The position numbers were made by a program, and so were the translations under genes. Below are positions 23,001-35,212 of a DNA stretch of 64,000 nucleotides, one piece after another (within the stretch, counting starts at the first letter, position 1; each line of letters starts with the position of its first letter). Under the pieces are notes generated by a model. That model was not told where the DNA came from and ran no database searches. It saw nothing but the letters and a program-made list of their open reading frames with translations. The DNA comes from Sphagnum compactum (lineage: Eukaryota; Bryophyta; Sphagnopsida; Sphagnales): the NCBI GenBank assembly GCA_965153455.1, contig OZ234502.1:5735495-5799494 (forward strand). The letters run 5' to 3'.

Positions 23001-26000
23001 GTTCCAATGCATGTTTCAACACATCTTGTAACTTAACCTTCACTTCTTTCATTGCTAACATTTGTCCATAACCACCCACATATTTTGCAATATCAATTTA
23101 ATCAACCCCCATTTTATTTCCGAAAATCACATATGCCATTCCCCTTCCCCCCCCCCCTTCTCCTCCCCCAACTTGGCTTGTGTTCCAAATAATGAAATGT
23201 TATGTGATCCCAAAATGCCATAGCTTGTTGCCCATTGCCCATTGTTTGTAATTAGGTCTTGAAACACCAAGGAAGTTTTGACCCAAACAAGATTTGACAT
23301 AACTATTTTTCCTTGCTTGAAAATCAAATTGAGCAAAAACATGTGTCAAGTACCATCCATTCTATACGTTAAGTTTCTAGGAATCGAGGTCCAAAACATG
23401 AAAAGCAAATGAGATAAAAAATAAATAAAAAGTACATTTAAAATCGATTGATTAATGTCTATTTCAAATGTACTTTTACATTAGAAAAATTACTGAAATA
23501 AATATGTATTAAGTTAGGATATGAAACTAATCATATATTCCAAAAAATCATAAAAATATATATTATACTTTTTTTTTGTTAGAACTTATTTGACACCTAC
23601 TTAAGACATATTTGAAACAAAATTCCACATTCAAAAAATTGACATTAAAAAATCACTTATATTTTATATAACTTATTTTTACAATGTGAATTTTAAAAAA
23701 TAATGCACATCACTAAAAAAATCTTATCTTGGATCATGTAACTAAAAAATAAAAAATTATGTTTCACAATTTTATAACAGGTTTTATTATTACTTTACAT
23801 CAAGTTACACCTTGTTTTAACAAGGTACATCAAATGTTTGGCTTTATCTTGTTTACACCATATCATTAATTAAGTGTTATATTAAATGTCATGTTGAAGC
23901 TGCTAAATGAAATTAACATCATGATGACATGAAAATGAGCTCAACTCTTGTAAATGACATGGAAATGAGCTCGACTCTTGTAAATTCATCTTCCATATCA
24001 TAAGTGTCAAAAGACTTTTTTTTTTTTTAAATGATCGCTTTTCAATAATTGACCACAAGTCACACATTGACTACTATTGATCGATTGGTTATAGTGATTG
24101 ACCCACATGTGAAATTTAAATGTTCTCTCTATATGTGTTATTCAACATTTTCCTATTCACAAGTGAAGAAGGGTCAAAAATTTAACATTAAATTTGGGTG
24201 TGATAAATAGTCAAATTGCCACAACATATCCCTCAAGCTGCTCACAAAGTCTCCAATAACTTAGTCATCATAACTTGTGCCAAGAGTCTGTGCTGATGGT
24301 CAGGCGATTAGGGGGGCGGAAAACGGCCAGTTTCGGCATAATAGGCCATCAAATGCATAACTCAGCTTACAAAACGGAATAACAGGGACCCAAACTAGTT
24401 TTCTCACCAATTTTGGTGGTAAACTGAGTTTCATCCCCTCTTTCCTTTTTTCCTGAGCGCCCCCACTTGCTGCTACGTATATTTTCACTGGTCGTACTTG
24501 TCCGATTACTATAATTACTCTCGAACCTTGTGCATTGAATGCTGAGTTTCAGCATTTCATACTGAGATTTAATAAAATTTCCTTACTTTGCCTATACCAC
24601 TGAAAGAGGGGATAGGGGGTGAAAGAGAAGGTGACTTTTCCAGACATATTCCAGACTCTGGGTCCTTTGTTTTTTTACTGAAGGGGAAGAAGACACCACT
24701 ACACAGCTGGTTCTGGTTCTTCTAAAGGCTATTTGTGCTACTACTAACTAGGTCAATGCAAATCAAATACATTAAGTTTTTTGGTGATCCTTCTTAGCTG
24801 ATGACCTCACCATTTTCACCAAAAGAGACTGAAAAGTAGGCAATCAGAGGGATCTGATGAATTCATGTACTATATATCATAGTCCCTTGTCAGCTTTGAC
24901 ACTAATTATAGAGAAATTTTTAAATTAGAAAAAAAAAATCCAAAGAAAAATATTTTGTGAAAGAAAATAAAGATTATTTTTTTGGAATATTGAGGAATGT
25001 TCTAATTTTCAACACGGAATCTTCAAAACTAATTAATTATTCAACAAACACGTGTGCTGAATGCTGCCCTTGTACTATGGTACGCTAAAATTTAGAAAGC
25101 ACAGTGTGCTTGATATGGTAACACATGGGCCAGTTTGACACTAATTATATTATTTTCAGAAATGTTGAAATTTTCCACCAAAAATAAATTTGTCAAAGAT
25201 TTTTTTTTTGCTGAAGGGAAAAATAAAGAATCTGATGAAATATTTCAGAATATATCATTTGTCGAAATGGAATTCTCAAGATTAATAAATTATTTCACAA
25301 ACGTGTTAAAGCGGCCAAAGTATGACTACCGTATGAAACTCAGCATTCAATGCACAAGGTTTAGTTGCTGTAGTAGGCAATGCAACTGAATGCATTGGGA
25401 TTGGGCCAACAAAGACAAGGAGAACTGGCCGGAGTGAAGCAACAGTTGGGGCAGCATTTTGCACCATAAGAAATGGATGGTGGGTGGACAGAAAACACTT
25501 TTGGGCACCATAAGAAATGGATGATGGATGGACATGAAATGCTTTTTGTTCATCCATAAGCTCTAGTTCCTAAGCTATTCACTTAGTAGGAAGATGACCT
25601 AAAAGGCAATTTTTTGTGCTATGGAAAAAAGCTATCATTGCCATGGCCTTATTGCCATATTCAGCCTTATTGGCCTCCATCACTAGCTCAGTATTACCTG
25701 CAGCAGCATCAAAGGAAATAACTAAAAGCTGTGGTTCTTGTCTTCTATGGCTTCAAGGGTCTGGTCTGGTAGCCTACTGTGCAACCCGAGTGCATGGTAC
25801 TTACACACTTACATAGGAACCACTTACATTCCGTACCTACTTACCTATGATGATGAAAAACCCCGCTTACATAAGTGGTTACCAATGTTGGGTTGTGGTG
25901 GAAGTAGAAGGGTTTATAGGATAGGTTACCAAGGTTCTCAGTTTGGTTAAGAATCGGGTGTGCAAGAAACTGGAATTGCATGTTATATATGTAGGCTATC

Positions 26001-26640
26001 TGGCTATCGAAATTGTGTTGTTTGCTTAAGAAAAGTCTTGTGGATTTAGGACTTTGATTATGATCCTTCAAAAATGATGGCCCCCAAGGCTAGGTCGTTT
26101 GAGACTCCACTACTAAATCTATGGGTGTTTTCTTAATCTACCCTAAAATCAACACACCCAAAAAATTCAAACATAAGAATGTTCTTAGAGTGAGTTAGAT
26201 TGGGGGAGAAATGGACATGAGTAGGGTAAGCAGGTCGGTGTTAGTTCACATAGCATCTTAGAGCTCTCTGAATTGCAAGGTAGCTGATGATTTGTTAAGG
26301 TGTCAAAAGCGAAAATGTAACCCTCCTCTGGGCACTTCCAACCTTGTTTGAATAATAAGGAATGAAGTAGAAATGAGAAAGTTATGCAATCCTGAAGTTG
26401 AGGGTTCCTAATCTAGATACGAAAAGTCTCAACACACATGGCATCTTGTAAATCAACATTCTTTCTCTTATAAACAAACATTCAACATGTAACAAATGAA
26501 CAGTTCTTCACCTTTCATCAAAATGGATGTTGTCCAAAATGAACATATCTCATTAAAGAAATGTTCACATTGATTTGTGTGGTTCTGATTTAAACTTGAA
26601 ATGGGCTAATTACAAAATGATAGATCTACAACCATAAGAA
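20050..26640. other. AT-rich intergenic region without supported genes
   Basis: About 6.6 kb of A/T-rich sequence with short random frames. Contents noted: a 33-base duplicated phrase at about 23926-23985, a poly-C run at about 23145-23158, and an imperfect ~240 bp repeat (24896-25055 versus 25136-25310). No transposase, RNA gene or conserved protein block was recognised. Confidence 0.45.
24523..25365. repeat. Inverted copy of a ~35 base segment
   Basis: The reverse complement of about 24523-24566 contains ctcagcattcaatgcacaag, also present at about 25337-25360 in direct orientation and preceded in both by gtatgaaa. This is a short inverted duplication ~800 bases apart, possibly the edges of a decayed element. 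Confidence 0.5.
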
Positions 26641-26644
26641 TATC

Positions 26645-27461
26645 TGACGCGCTCCCAAGTCCCTAGTTCGTCCCAAGTTGGGCTAACTTGTTCAAGTTGC
26701 GGAAAAGGGAGGGATTCGGGGCACACTCCCAGCCTTCAGCACTAAGAGGGGTAGAGGGGCGTGCTAAAGCCTCAAGATGGACTAGGATGAGTGACAAGCT
26801 GTTCACTTACTCGAATCTGCATCAAAACCAACCACAAGTTGGTTAGACCACTTTCTGGATCACTTTGGTGCTAGGACAAGCCACGGGCAACTCTGGATTC
26901 ACAAGACTCACCACGGCTCGAACTCGGGGGAAGCCACCACCTTCCCCCATATAGTATTCTCTGCGTTCGCCCGCGGCACCCGCATCCGAATGACTTTTTG
27001 TACCGGGATTCCCAAGGAGGAGTCCCGAAACTATCCCGGTTTGGACTCCCGAGACTTTGGAAGCTCATAGCTCCCAGCTCAAACCTCCGATTGAGATGAG
27101 GTCTGAAGCAATCTTGTAGCTCTCCTCGAGAGCTTTTCAACGTTGTGTCGCCTCCACCTACACACACTGGAGTTGGGTCGATTCCCGACTTTTAGTGGTT
27201 GGGAGTCAAACTGCCAGTTTGACTCCCGGCCCCTTCTTTTGCCCATAACTTGTGCTACAAATCTTCAAATGGCCCATGCAAGGCCATTTTCGACATTTAC
27301 TCTTCAAGACCTTTTCAACGGTATAAAGAACACTTCAATGCAAGGTGTTTTGACCCCTGCAATCGAGCTCTGAGTTTTCGAGAGTCTCGGAGGACTCGAA
27401 GTCCCCAACTTTTGGAGTGTGAGTTGCATCCTCACACTTTGCCCAAATTGGGGTTGCGACA
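26645..27461 (-). repeat. Left LTR (functional 3' LTR)
   Basis: Reads TGTCGCAACC ... ACGCGTCA on the element strand, so has TG...CA ends. It matches 32770-33587 along its full length. The inner edge abuts a purine-rich tract. Open frames inside it are not genes. Confidence 0.95.
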
Positions 27462-27473
27462 CTCTCCCCCACT
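27462..27473 (-). other. Polypurine tract of the chromovirus
   Basis: The element strand reads agtgggggagag immediately before TGTCGC at the LTR edge, the normal position of the plus-strand primer. Confidence 0.85.
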
Positions 27474-27506
27474 AGAAGAAAAGGTCAATGTCCTCATTGA
27501 CACTTA

Positions 27507-28252
27507 AAATTTTCTCTCACAATTGCAATTGCTTTCTTTTGGATCCTTGGCCATCTTTGCCGACTCTTTGCGGCTTGGACCTTGTCTCAAGCTAACTTAG
27601 GCGTCCCCAAGTTTCTAACACTTTCTTGACAAGTCCAAGAGGGTCTCCTGAAAAACCCTCTTCCCATGCTTCATAAAAAAAAAACTAAACTAGCCTAATT
27701 TGACGAAGCCCCTCATTTGGGAGGAACTTTTTATTCTTCCCTTCATGAGGATTTCAAGTCAAATCTACTCTTGACCTAAGCTACTTGACATGACTCATTT
27801 CCCAATCGCGCGCCTTGGTCACAACAACCAAGCCTTAACTAAAAGGTTTGCTTATCAAGGTACGAGAAGCAACATTTGGGTCTTGCCAAAACTCAAGTCC
27901 CAAAATACACGATTAAAGTATGCGAGCGGGGTCATGACTTCCCGCATTGGCCGCCACTACCAACCAACCCTTTGGGATGCACTTAAAGCATGTGCATGTC
28001 CCCGCAAGCTCACTTTGTTTGCCTCCTCTTTTGGGGCCAAGTTTCCTTAACCCCAAAGTAGGAATCTGATTTTGATTTGGGCCTACGCAAGATAGTTCCA
28101 TTTGTCCAATGCCATTTGACAACCCTATTTGCACTTATACAAAATTCTCGTGATGCAATTTCTTGGAAGCTTTTGCCTTTATTTCAATTGCAACTTGATG
28201 TGGTACATTTTATGTGACACTCTGCCCCACTAAAAGAAAGGTGATGTCCTCA
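27507..28252 (-). other. Non-coding 3' internal region of the chromovirus
   Basis: About 750 bases between the chromodomain and the PPT, without conserved coding blocks. At 28215-28260 it holds a second PPT-like copy: the element strand reads agtggggcagag followed by TGTCACA, closely matching the true PPT/LTR edge. Confidence 0.6.
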
Positions 28253-28456
28253 TCATGTTCTACGTCTCTTCTTTGCCGGTTTAGTGTGGAATTCTTCTAT
28301 GGCTTCTTGGGCATGTTCCATATCGGATTCAGTCACCCAAGAAGCCTTTATTGCATGATATCCTTTCCACTTAACTAGGTATTCTCGCTCTCGTCCTCTT
28401 AGTTGCCTTGACTTGAACACGGCCTCCACCTCAAACTCTGGTTCATTATGAACCAA
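28253..28456 (-). pseudogene. Chromodomain at the end of the polyprotein
   Basis: Reads FEVEAVFKSRQLRGREREYL, then VKWKGYHAIKASWVTESDM and AIEEF. This is the chromodomain signature (EYLVKWKGY, a later W), found at the C-terminus of chromovirus integrases, where it guides insertion to modified chromatin. It ends in a basic KKRRR tail and stop. It is separated from the integrase frame by a frame change. Confidence 0.9.
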
Positions 28457-28549
28457 GTTAGGTGGGGGCCCTGAATTTTACTCTCAATTAAGCCTTGAGG
28501 CATCGCGGGAGACCGGCTTTAAAAGAAAAACATGAAATGTGAGATGAAC

Positions 28550-29433
28550 TCAAAAAAATTTCGGTAGTTCTAATTTATAAGTGTCGGAAAGTTTCTTTTC
28601 CAACACTTTGAATGGGCCCGCATATGGGCCCAAGAACTTGTGATTTAAACCTTCTGGCGACCGGAAGTTCTTGATGTTCAACCACACCTCGTTCCCTTCT
28701 TGAAACTTCACCTTTCGTCGGGACTTGTCAACAAAATCCTTGTACCTTTTGTGCGCGTTTTCCAAGTTGGCCTTGGCCACCTCCCACAAGCGCCGCCTCT
28801 CTTCATCAAGTTATGTGACCATTGGCACTTCCTCACTTGCATCACCCGGGGTTTGTCCTTGTGCTGCCCAAATCATGGCACAATTGGTGACTTGCCCGTC
28901 ACCATTTGAAATGGGGTGGACCCAGTTGCGGAGTGTTCTGAGTTGTTGTAACAAAACTCGGCTAACTCCAAATGGTCCACCCAATCTTGTTGGTCCGCCG
29001 TCACATAATTCCTTAAGAATTGTTGGATCACCAAGTTGACCCTCTCGGTTTGTCCATCGGTTTGGGGGCAGAACGAAGTGCTCATCTTGAGTTCCGACCC
29101 CATACGCCTCCACAAGGCTCACCAAAACTTGCTTGTGAACTTTGGGTCTCGATCCAAAACTATGTCCTTTGGGAGACCATGGTGCTTGAAGACATATGTG
29201 AAAAACAACCTACCAATCTCTTGGGCCGTGGCTTCATCCTTTGTGGGAATGAAATGTGCCATCTTGCTTAATCGATCCACCACCACCATGATGGCATCGA
29301 ATCCCCTTGATGGGGCAAGCTTACCATGAAATCCATGGACACACTTTCCCACGGCCCTTCCGGAATTGGTAAAGGTTGCAACAAACCCGCTTGCTTCTTG
29401 TTGAGGGTTCGGTTTTGTTGGCAAGTTAAACAA
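28550..29433 (-). pseudogene. Integrase core and GPY-like C-terminal part, frame-broken
   Basis: Three frames hold this part. 29119-29433 has IMVVVDRLSKMAHFIPTKDE and VLDRDPKFTSKFW (second catalytic Asp). 28873-29115 has SFCPQTDGQTERVN (catalytic Glu), LRNYV and WVDHLELAEFCYNN. 28550-28789 has AHKRYKDFVDKSRR, FQEGNEVWL and LGPYAGPFKVLEK. A frame change near 29115, with further breaks downstream, inactivates it. All catalytic DDE positions remain visible. Confidence 0.9.
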
Positions 29434-30017
29434 GTCTTCACATACTCCTCCGCACTATCCTTCAAGTTAGGCCAATAATAGGACTTCTTTAGAAATGTTG
29501 TGGTGCGTTTTGCACCACCATGGCCCGCAAGCGACCCATCATGACATTCCTTCAAGAAAGTGTCCCTCATCTTCCCTTCCGGCACATAGAGTCGATTTTG
29601 TTTGTACCACAATAATCCATTTCGCAAATGGAAGTGGGACTTGGCTCCATTTTGAATGTTTTGCCTCACCTCTTTGGCAAATGCATCCCGGCGGCTTACT
29701 AGTCGAACTTCCTTTTGAAGTTCCGTCTCCCCCACATACACCACTCTAAGTTGGTGTTTCCGACTCAATGCATCGGGCACTATGTTCTCCTTTCCGGGCT
29801 TGTGTCGGATGTCCACATTGAACAATGCCAATGTGTCTTGCCATCTAACTTGTTTTGATGACAACTTGGGTTGAGTGGCGAAATACTTCAAGGTCACATT
29901 GTCGGTCCAAACCATCACATTCTTGAAGCCAATGTAATGGCCCCAAGTTTTGAAACAATGTATGCCCGCCCACATTTCCTTCTCGTGTGTTAGCCACCTT
30001 CGCTCCATCTCACTCAA
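29268..30017 (-). pseudogene. RNase H end and integrase zinc-binding region
   Basis: ERRWLTHEKEMWAGIHCFKT and VMVWTDNVTLKYF belong to RNase H, DIRHKPGKENIVPDALSR to its end. HDGSLAGHGGAKRTTTFL, YYWPNLKD and CLTCQQNR form the HHCC zinc module of integrase, and PWESVSMDFMVSLP carries the first catalytic Asp of the core. The frame is offset from the preceding reverse-transcriptase frame by one base within an A-run near 30024. Confidence 0.92.
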
Positions 30018-32719
30018 CTTTTTGCTTCAAATGCCACCGGTCTTCCTTCTTGCACTAGGACTCCTCCAATTGCAAAGTCGGAGGCATCGGAATGGATCTC
30101 AAACTCTTTGTCAAAGTCGGGCAACTTCAACACCGGCGCCTTCACCAAAATGCCTTTCAAGGTTTCAAAGGCTTCGTCGCATGCTTCTTCCCATTCGTAA
30201 GTGACGGCGGACTTCTTCAAAAGGTTTGTTAAGGGTGCGACTATCTTTACAAAGTTCTTGATGAACTTGCGATAGTAGGATGCCAATCCTAAAAAGGATC
30301 TCAAGGCGGGAACCGACTTTGGCGGTTCCCAATCCAAGATTGCCTTAACCTTGTGATCATCCATCTTCAAGCCTTCTTGAGTTATCCTATGTCCAAGGAA
30401 GTCCACTTCCGCCACCCTAAATTCGCATTTCTCAAGCTTGGCATGCAACTTGTTTTCCCTTGGCCTTTGGAACACCTTGCGGAGGTGCTCCTCATGCTCC
30501 TCCAAGGAGCTACTATAGATCAAAATGTCGTCTATGTAGACGACCACAAAATCGTCAAGCCATTCCCGGAAAATGTCATTCATGAAAGTGCAAAATGTGG
30601 CAAGTGCATTGGTGAGCCTAAAGAGCATCACCAAGAACTCGTATGAGCCATACCTTGTGCGGCAAACAGTTTTTTCTTCATCCCCTTCCACAATCCGAAT
30701 TTGGTAATACCTCGAACGTAGGTCAATCCTACTAAACACTTTGGCTCCCGAGAGACGATCAAATAGATCATCGATTCGAGGTAAAGGATACTGGTTCCTC
30801 ACTATTGCCTTGTTGAAGTTTCTATAATCCACACACATCCTCAAAGTCCCATCCTTCTTGTGAACAAAAAGGACGGGTGCCCCACATGGTGATTTACTTG
30901 GTTTGATATAACCTTTCGCGAGGAATTCTTCAAGTTGAACCTTAAGCTCTTTCAACTCTTCATGGCTCATTCGATATGGGGCCTTGGCGGGAGGTGCCAC
31001 TCCCGGCATCACCTCGATCACATGATCAACTCGTCTTCTCGGGGGCAGGTCTTCGGGCAACTCTTCGGGCATCACATCCGGGAACTCTTCCAAAACTTTC
31101 TTTATGCACTTGGCGGAAGTCACCAACTTGGTGGCTTCCTTGGGCTCATACTCATCCAACACCTGCATAACACACATCATGCCATAGCCTCCCACGCATT
31201 CTTTTTCCCAGGAATTTCCTAACATAAAGTGGATGGTTGGTCCACCCACACAAGGCAACTCGTGTGCCTTCACCCGCATAATCCCACTTTTAGATGGGAT
31301 TCTAACTAACCTATTGTGCCCTTCTATGAGCACATTATTTTGGGTGAACTCCATTCCCAAAATGCAGTCCATCCCACCCAAGGTGGAAACCAACAAGTCC
31401 ACCTTTCCTCTCCAATTTCCTAGTTGGAGAGGAACCTCCTTTGCTTGCAACGTTGTGGGATGGGGAACCCCATCCGCGAAATGCACCTCGATGGGTGCCT
31501 TGAGCTCCTCCAAGTGGAGCTCCATCTTTTCGGCGCTTTTTTGGGTAATGAAGTTGTGAGAAGCCCCTGTGTCCAAAAGACATAACACATCCCGCTTAGC
31601 AATGTTCCCTTTCAAAAAGATAAGTCGATTGCATTCGGGTTGGGCTAGGTTGGCATTGAGGGCAATTACTTTAGAGCCCCCATTCCCCATTTTGGACTTG
31701 GGACAATCTTTGGAGTAGTGTCCCACTTCGTTGTAATTGAAACATGTTCCTTTGGGTTTCACCCCAAAATCTCCCTTGGGTTGACTCGCTTTGAAAGGAG
31801 CCCCCTTCTTCATAAAGTTCCCCTTGGGTTTGAACCCCGTGCCTTGAAATAGTTTGGACTTATCCTTCGTTGGGCTTCGTTGCCCTCGGTTCCATTCTCC
31901 CTCATGCCTTGGTTTTTTGTGAAGGAACTTGTTGTTTTTCTTGAACCCGAATTTTTCACCCCGCCCCACATCCGAGAAGCCTTCCACTTTCATGATGGCT
32001 TCGGATAGTGAGGAGGGCCAATTTTCCTCAAGCTTACGTTTGGCCCAAGTTGGAAGCCCCATCATAAATTGGCACACACGATCCAGCTCATGCATGTGCC
32101 GGATCTCAAGCATGAGTTCTGAATAAGCTCTCACATATTGCCTCAAGTTGTCATTTGTGCCATTCACAAGGTCGCGGAGTTTGCACCTTGATATGTAGTC
32201 GGAATTCCTTGGAACAAATTCTGACTCAATGCGTTCCTTAAAGAACTCCCAAGTGTAACCATGGTTCTTCCCCTCCTCTTGTCTCACTGTCCTCCACCAT
32301 GTGGCGGCATAACCTTTCAAGTAGGATTGGGCAAGCTCCATGGCGGAATGCCGTCCAACCTTGGCGGCATGTATATAGTCATCTATCTCCGCAAGCCAAG
32401 CATGCACAACCTTTCGGTCGCGGGCACCATCGAAGTTCCCAGGCTTGGCCGGTTGAAACCTTTCACTTTTGGAGGTCCCCGTTTTGAGGGCCGCCACCAA
32501 CTCACCGAAGTCAGGCCTATTCATTTTGAAGAGGACTTCCAATTGTTCTAGGGTGAATAGGATTGAGCTCTATTGTTCCTCCTCACTTTCGGGCTCATCT
32601 TGATCCTCCCGGGTTCTTGGTTCCTCCCCCCCAATTGACTCCGGTGGGACTACAAGGTCTTCGATGGGTTCTTCAATCATAGCTTCTTGAGCTTGCTTAC
32701 GGTTCTTCTTGGGTGCCAT
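30014..32719 (-). pseudogene. Gag, protease and reverse transcriptase of the chromovirus
   Basis: The likely original start is the ATG at 32719 (MAPKKNRKQAQEAM). An in-frame TAG at 32570-32572 now cuts it, and the downstream 843-codon stretch stays open. Order: Gag capsid ([35 protein letters not shown]), a zinc knuckle [14 protein letters not shown] whose second Cys is Tyr, protease [12 protein letters not shown], and reverse transcriptase [19 protein letters not shown] ... [12 protein letters not shown]. Several RT residues depart from the usual pattern, for example [11 protein letters not shown] for the normal DLRSGYHQIRI. Then RNase H begins with [15 protein letters not shown] before the frameshift at about 30024. 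The damage supports a dead copy. Confidence 0.93.
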
Positions 32720-32751
32720 CCGAAACTCCCAAGAAGTGAATCGAGCTCACC

Positions 32752-32767
32752 TTAAGCTCTGATACCA
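32752..32767 (-). other. Primer binding site, initiator-Met tRNA type
   Basis: The element strand reads tggtatcagagcttaa two bases inside the right LTR. TGGTATCAGAGC is the standard complement of the 3' end of plant tRNA-iMet. Confidence 0.93.
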
Positions 32768-32769
32768 AG

Positions 32770-33587
32770 TGACGCGTTCCTAAGTCCCTAGTTAATCCCA
32801 AGTTGGGCTAACTTGTTCAAGTTGCGGAAAAGGGAGGGACTTGGGGCACGCTCCCAACCTTCAGCACTAAGAGGGGTAGAGGGGCGTGCTAAAGCCTCAA
32901 GATGGACTAGGAAGAGTGACAAGCTATTCACTTACTCGAATCTGCATCAAAACCAACCACAAGTTGGTTAGACCACTTTCTGGATCACTTTGGTGCTAGG
33001 ACAAGCCACGGGCAACTCTGGATTCACAAGACTCACCACGGCCCAGACTCGGGGGAAGCCACCACCTTCCCCCATATAGTATTCTCTGCGTTCGCCCGCG
33101 GCACCCGCATCCGAATGACTTTTTGTACCGGGATTCCCAAGGAGGAGTCCTGAAACTGTCCCGGTTTTGGACTCCCGGGACTTTGGAAGCTCATAGCTCC
33201 CAGCTCAGACCTCTGATTGAAATGAGGTCTGAAGCAATCTTGTAGCTCTCCTCGAGAGCTTTTCAACGTTGTGTCGCCTCCACCTACACACACCGGAGTT
33301 GGGTCGATTCCCGACTTTTAGTGGTCGGGAGTCAAACTGCCAGTTTGACTCCCGGCCCCTTCTTTTGCCCATAACTTGTGCTACAAATCTTCAAATGGCC
33401 CATGTGAGGCCATTTTCGACATTTACTCTTCAAGACCTTTTCAACGGTATAAAGAACACCTCAATGCGAGGTGTTTTGACCCCTGCAATCAAGCTCTGAG
33501 TTTTCGGGAGTCCCGGAGGACTTGAAGTCCCCAACTTTGGGAGTGTGAGTTGCATCCTCACACTTTGCCCAAAGTGGGGTTGCGACA
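32770..33587 (-). repeat. Right LTR (functional 5' LTR)
   Basis: 818 bp, full-length match to the left LTR with scattered substitutions (for example gcgttcctaag versus gcgctcccaag at the edge). TG...CA ends are intact. Confidence 0.95.
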
Positions 33588-33632
33588 CTCTCCCCCACTA
33601 GAAGAAAAGGTCAATGTCCTCATTGACACTTA
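33588..33632 (-). repeat. 45 bp of element-internal sequence outside the right LTR
   Basis: Base-for-base copy of 27462-27506, the PPT and adjacent internal sequence of the same family, but located outside the element. Homology stops at cactta. This fits a remnant of a second, tandem element sharing the right LTR. Confidence 0.85.
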
Positions 33633-33639
33633 GTAAATT

Positions 33640-34880
33640 AGTTGTACCTAGTCGTGATTTTGATCCTCATGATCGCGTTCTCCTTTTGTTATTTCATGTT
33701 CTTGTTTTGTAAATGGTCATGAATTTGATCTTCATGGTCGCATTTTCCTTCTTGTTTTCATGATCTTCTTCTTAGTCACACTTTCCCTCTATTACTTCAC
33801 AATGATAGTTTTGTGTAATTGGTCACAGGCCTTTTACTATGTGTTGTTATCTCATCTTGTTGACCATGTTGTCTGTTTGTTGCAAGTTGAAATCTTCATC
33901 TTCTTGGTCCATTTCTTGATTGTGATCTTCATTTAGCCGGTCATGGTCCCTTTTCTGTAGGTTGTGATCCTCATATTCTTGGTCACGTTGTTTATCTATT
34001 GCAAGTTGAAATCTTCATCTTTTTTGTCGTGTTATTCGTTTACTACAAAGTTGTGATCTTCATCTTCTTCTATTCTTCGTCACAATTTTCATCTTTCTAT
34101 TTGTGATCTTGATCATTTTCATAGTTTTGATCTTGATATTCTTTTGTTCTTAATTGTGATCTTAATGTTCTTCATGGTCTTGACCTTTTTTTGTTTTAAT
34201 TCACGATATTTATATTCATGGTTGTGATCTTAATTTTTTTGTGGTTTTGGTTTTCATCTTCTTTTTGTTCATGGTGGCGACCTTCATCTTCCTAGTCATG
34301 ATCTACATCTTCTTTATCGTTGTGATTTTCATCTTCTTAGCCCATTTTTTTATGTTCTTAGTCACAATCTTCATATTCCCCATATAGTGGCCTTTTGTTC
34401 CGAGTCGTAATTTTCATGTTCCTAGTCATGATCTTCATGTTCTTAATCCATTATCCTTTTATTGTTGGTCAGGATTTTCATTTTTGTGGTTGCGATTTTC
34501 ATCTTCCTAGTTGTGATCTTCATTTTTTTGGTTGTAGTCTTCATCCTTTTGGTCACACTCTTAACCTATTATTCTAGTCATGATCTTCATCTTCTTTGGT
34601 TGCCATCCTTGTACAGCTAGTTTTGATTCTCATTCTCATGATTGTGATCTTCATCATTAGTTCATGCTCCTTTTGTTTCGGTCATGATCTTCATCCTTAG
34701 CTCATGCTCCCTTTGCTCTCAGTCATGATATTCATTTTTAGCTTGTGCTCTTCTTATTACTAGTGGTGATCTTCATTTTCAGCTCATGTTCCTCATGTTG
34801 TTGATCATGATATTCTTCTTCATGCTTATACTTTACAACAAGTACGATGTTCATCATGGTTCTAATGGAATTTATCAACA
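33640..34880. repeat. Degenerate GATCTTCAT-type minisatellite
   Basis: About 1.2 kb made of drifting phrases such as ggtcatgatcttcatcttc and ttgtgatcttcat spaced ~20-40 bases apart. No coding signal. Confidence 0.7.
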
Positions 34881-35212
34881 TTGATAGCAACACATCTTGG
34901 GTTTTGTGACCAATTTATTAAATGACTATTTTTCTTTTACTATGTTCATAATTATTTGGTTACAAAAATTATTATGCAGTTACAAAGGACATTAGCTATC
35001 ACATGGCATCATGGTTTTGTGACTATAGTCAATATGACAACTTGTTCAATTTTTGAGTAAATATATTATTATTTTTGAATTTTTATTAATATATTTGAAT
35101 GATTTAAAATTAAGAATTCAAAATAACATTTTCTTTTGTAACTAATATCAATTAATAGTGACTAAATTTTTCCAACGGTGTGGTTTAGCATGCCATGTGT
35201 CAACAAGGTGTT

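Larger units (their letters stand above)
26645..33587 (-). mobile_element. Ty3/gypsy chromovirus LTR retrotransposon (defective)
   Basis: Two direct ~817 bp LTRs bound a minus-strand internal region with a tRNA-iMet primer site beside the right (functional 5') LTR. Gag, protease, reverse transcriptase, RNase H, integrase and a chromodomain follow, and a polypurine tract abuts the left (3') LTR. This order and the chromodomain place it in the chromovirus clade of Ty3/gypsy. The LTRs differ by a few percent by eye, so insertion is not very recent. The coding region has an early stop and several frameshifts, so it cannot act alone. No matching target duplication is seen: the five bases before the left LTR are atatc, while the right LTR is followed by a copy of internal sequence. 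Confidence 0.95.
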
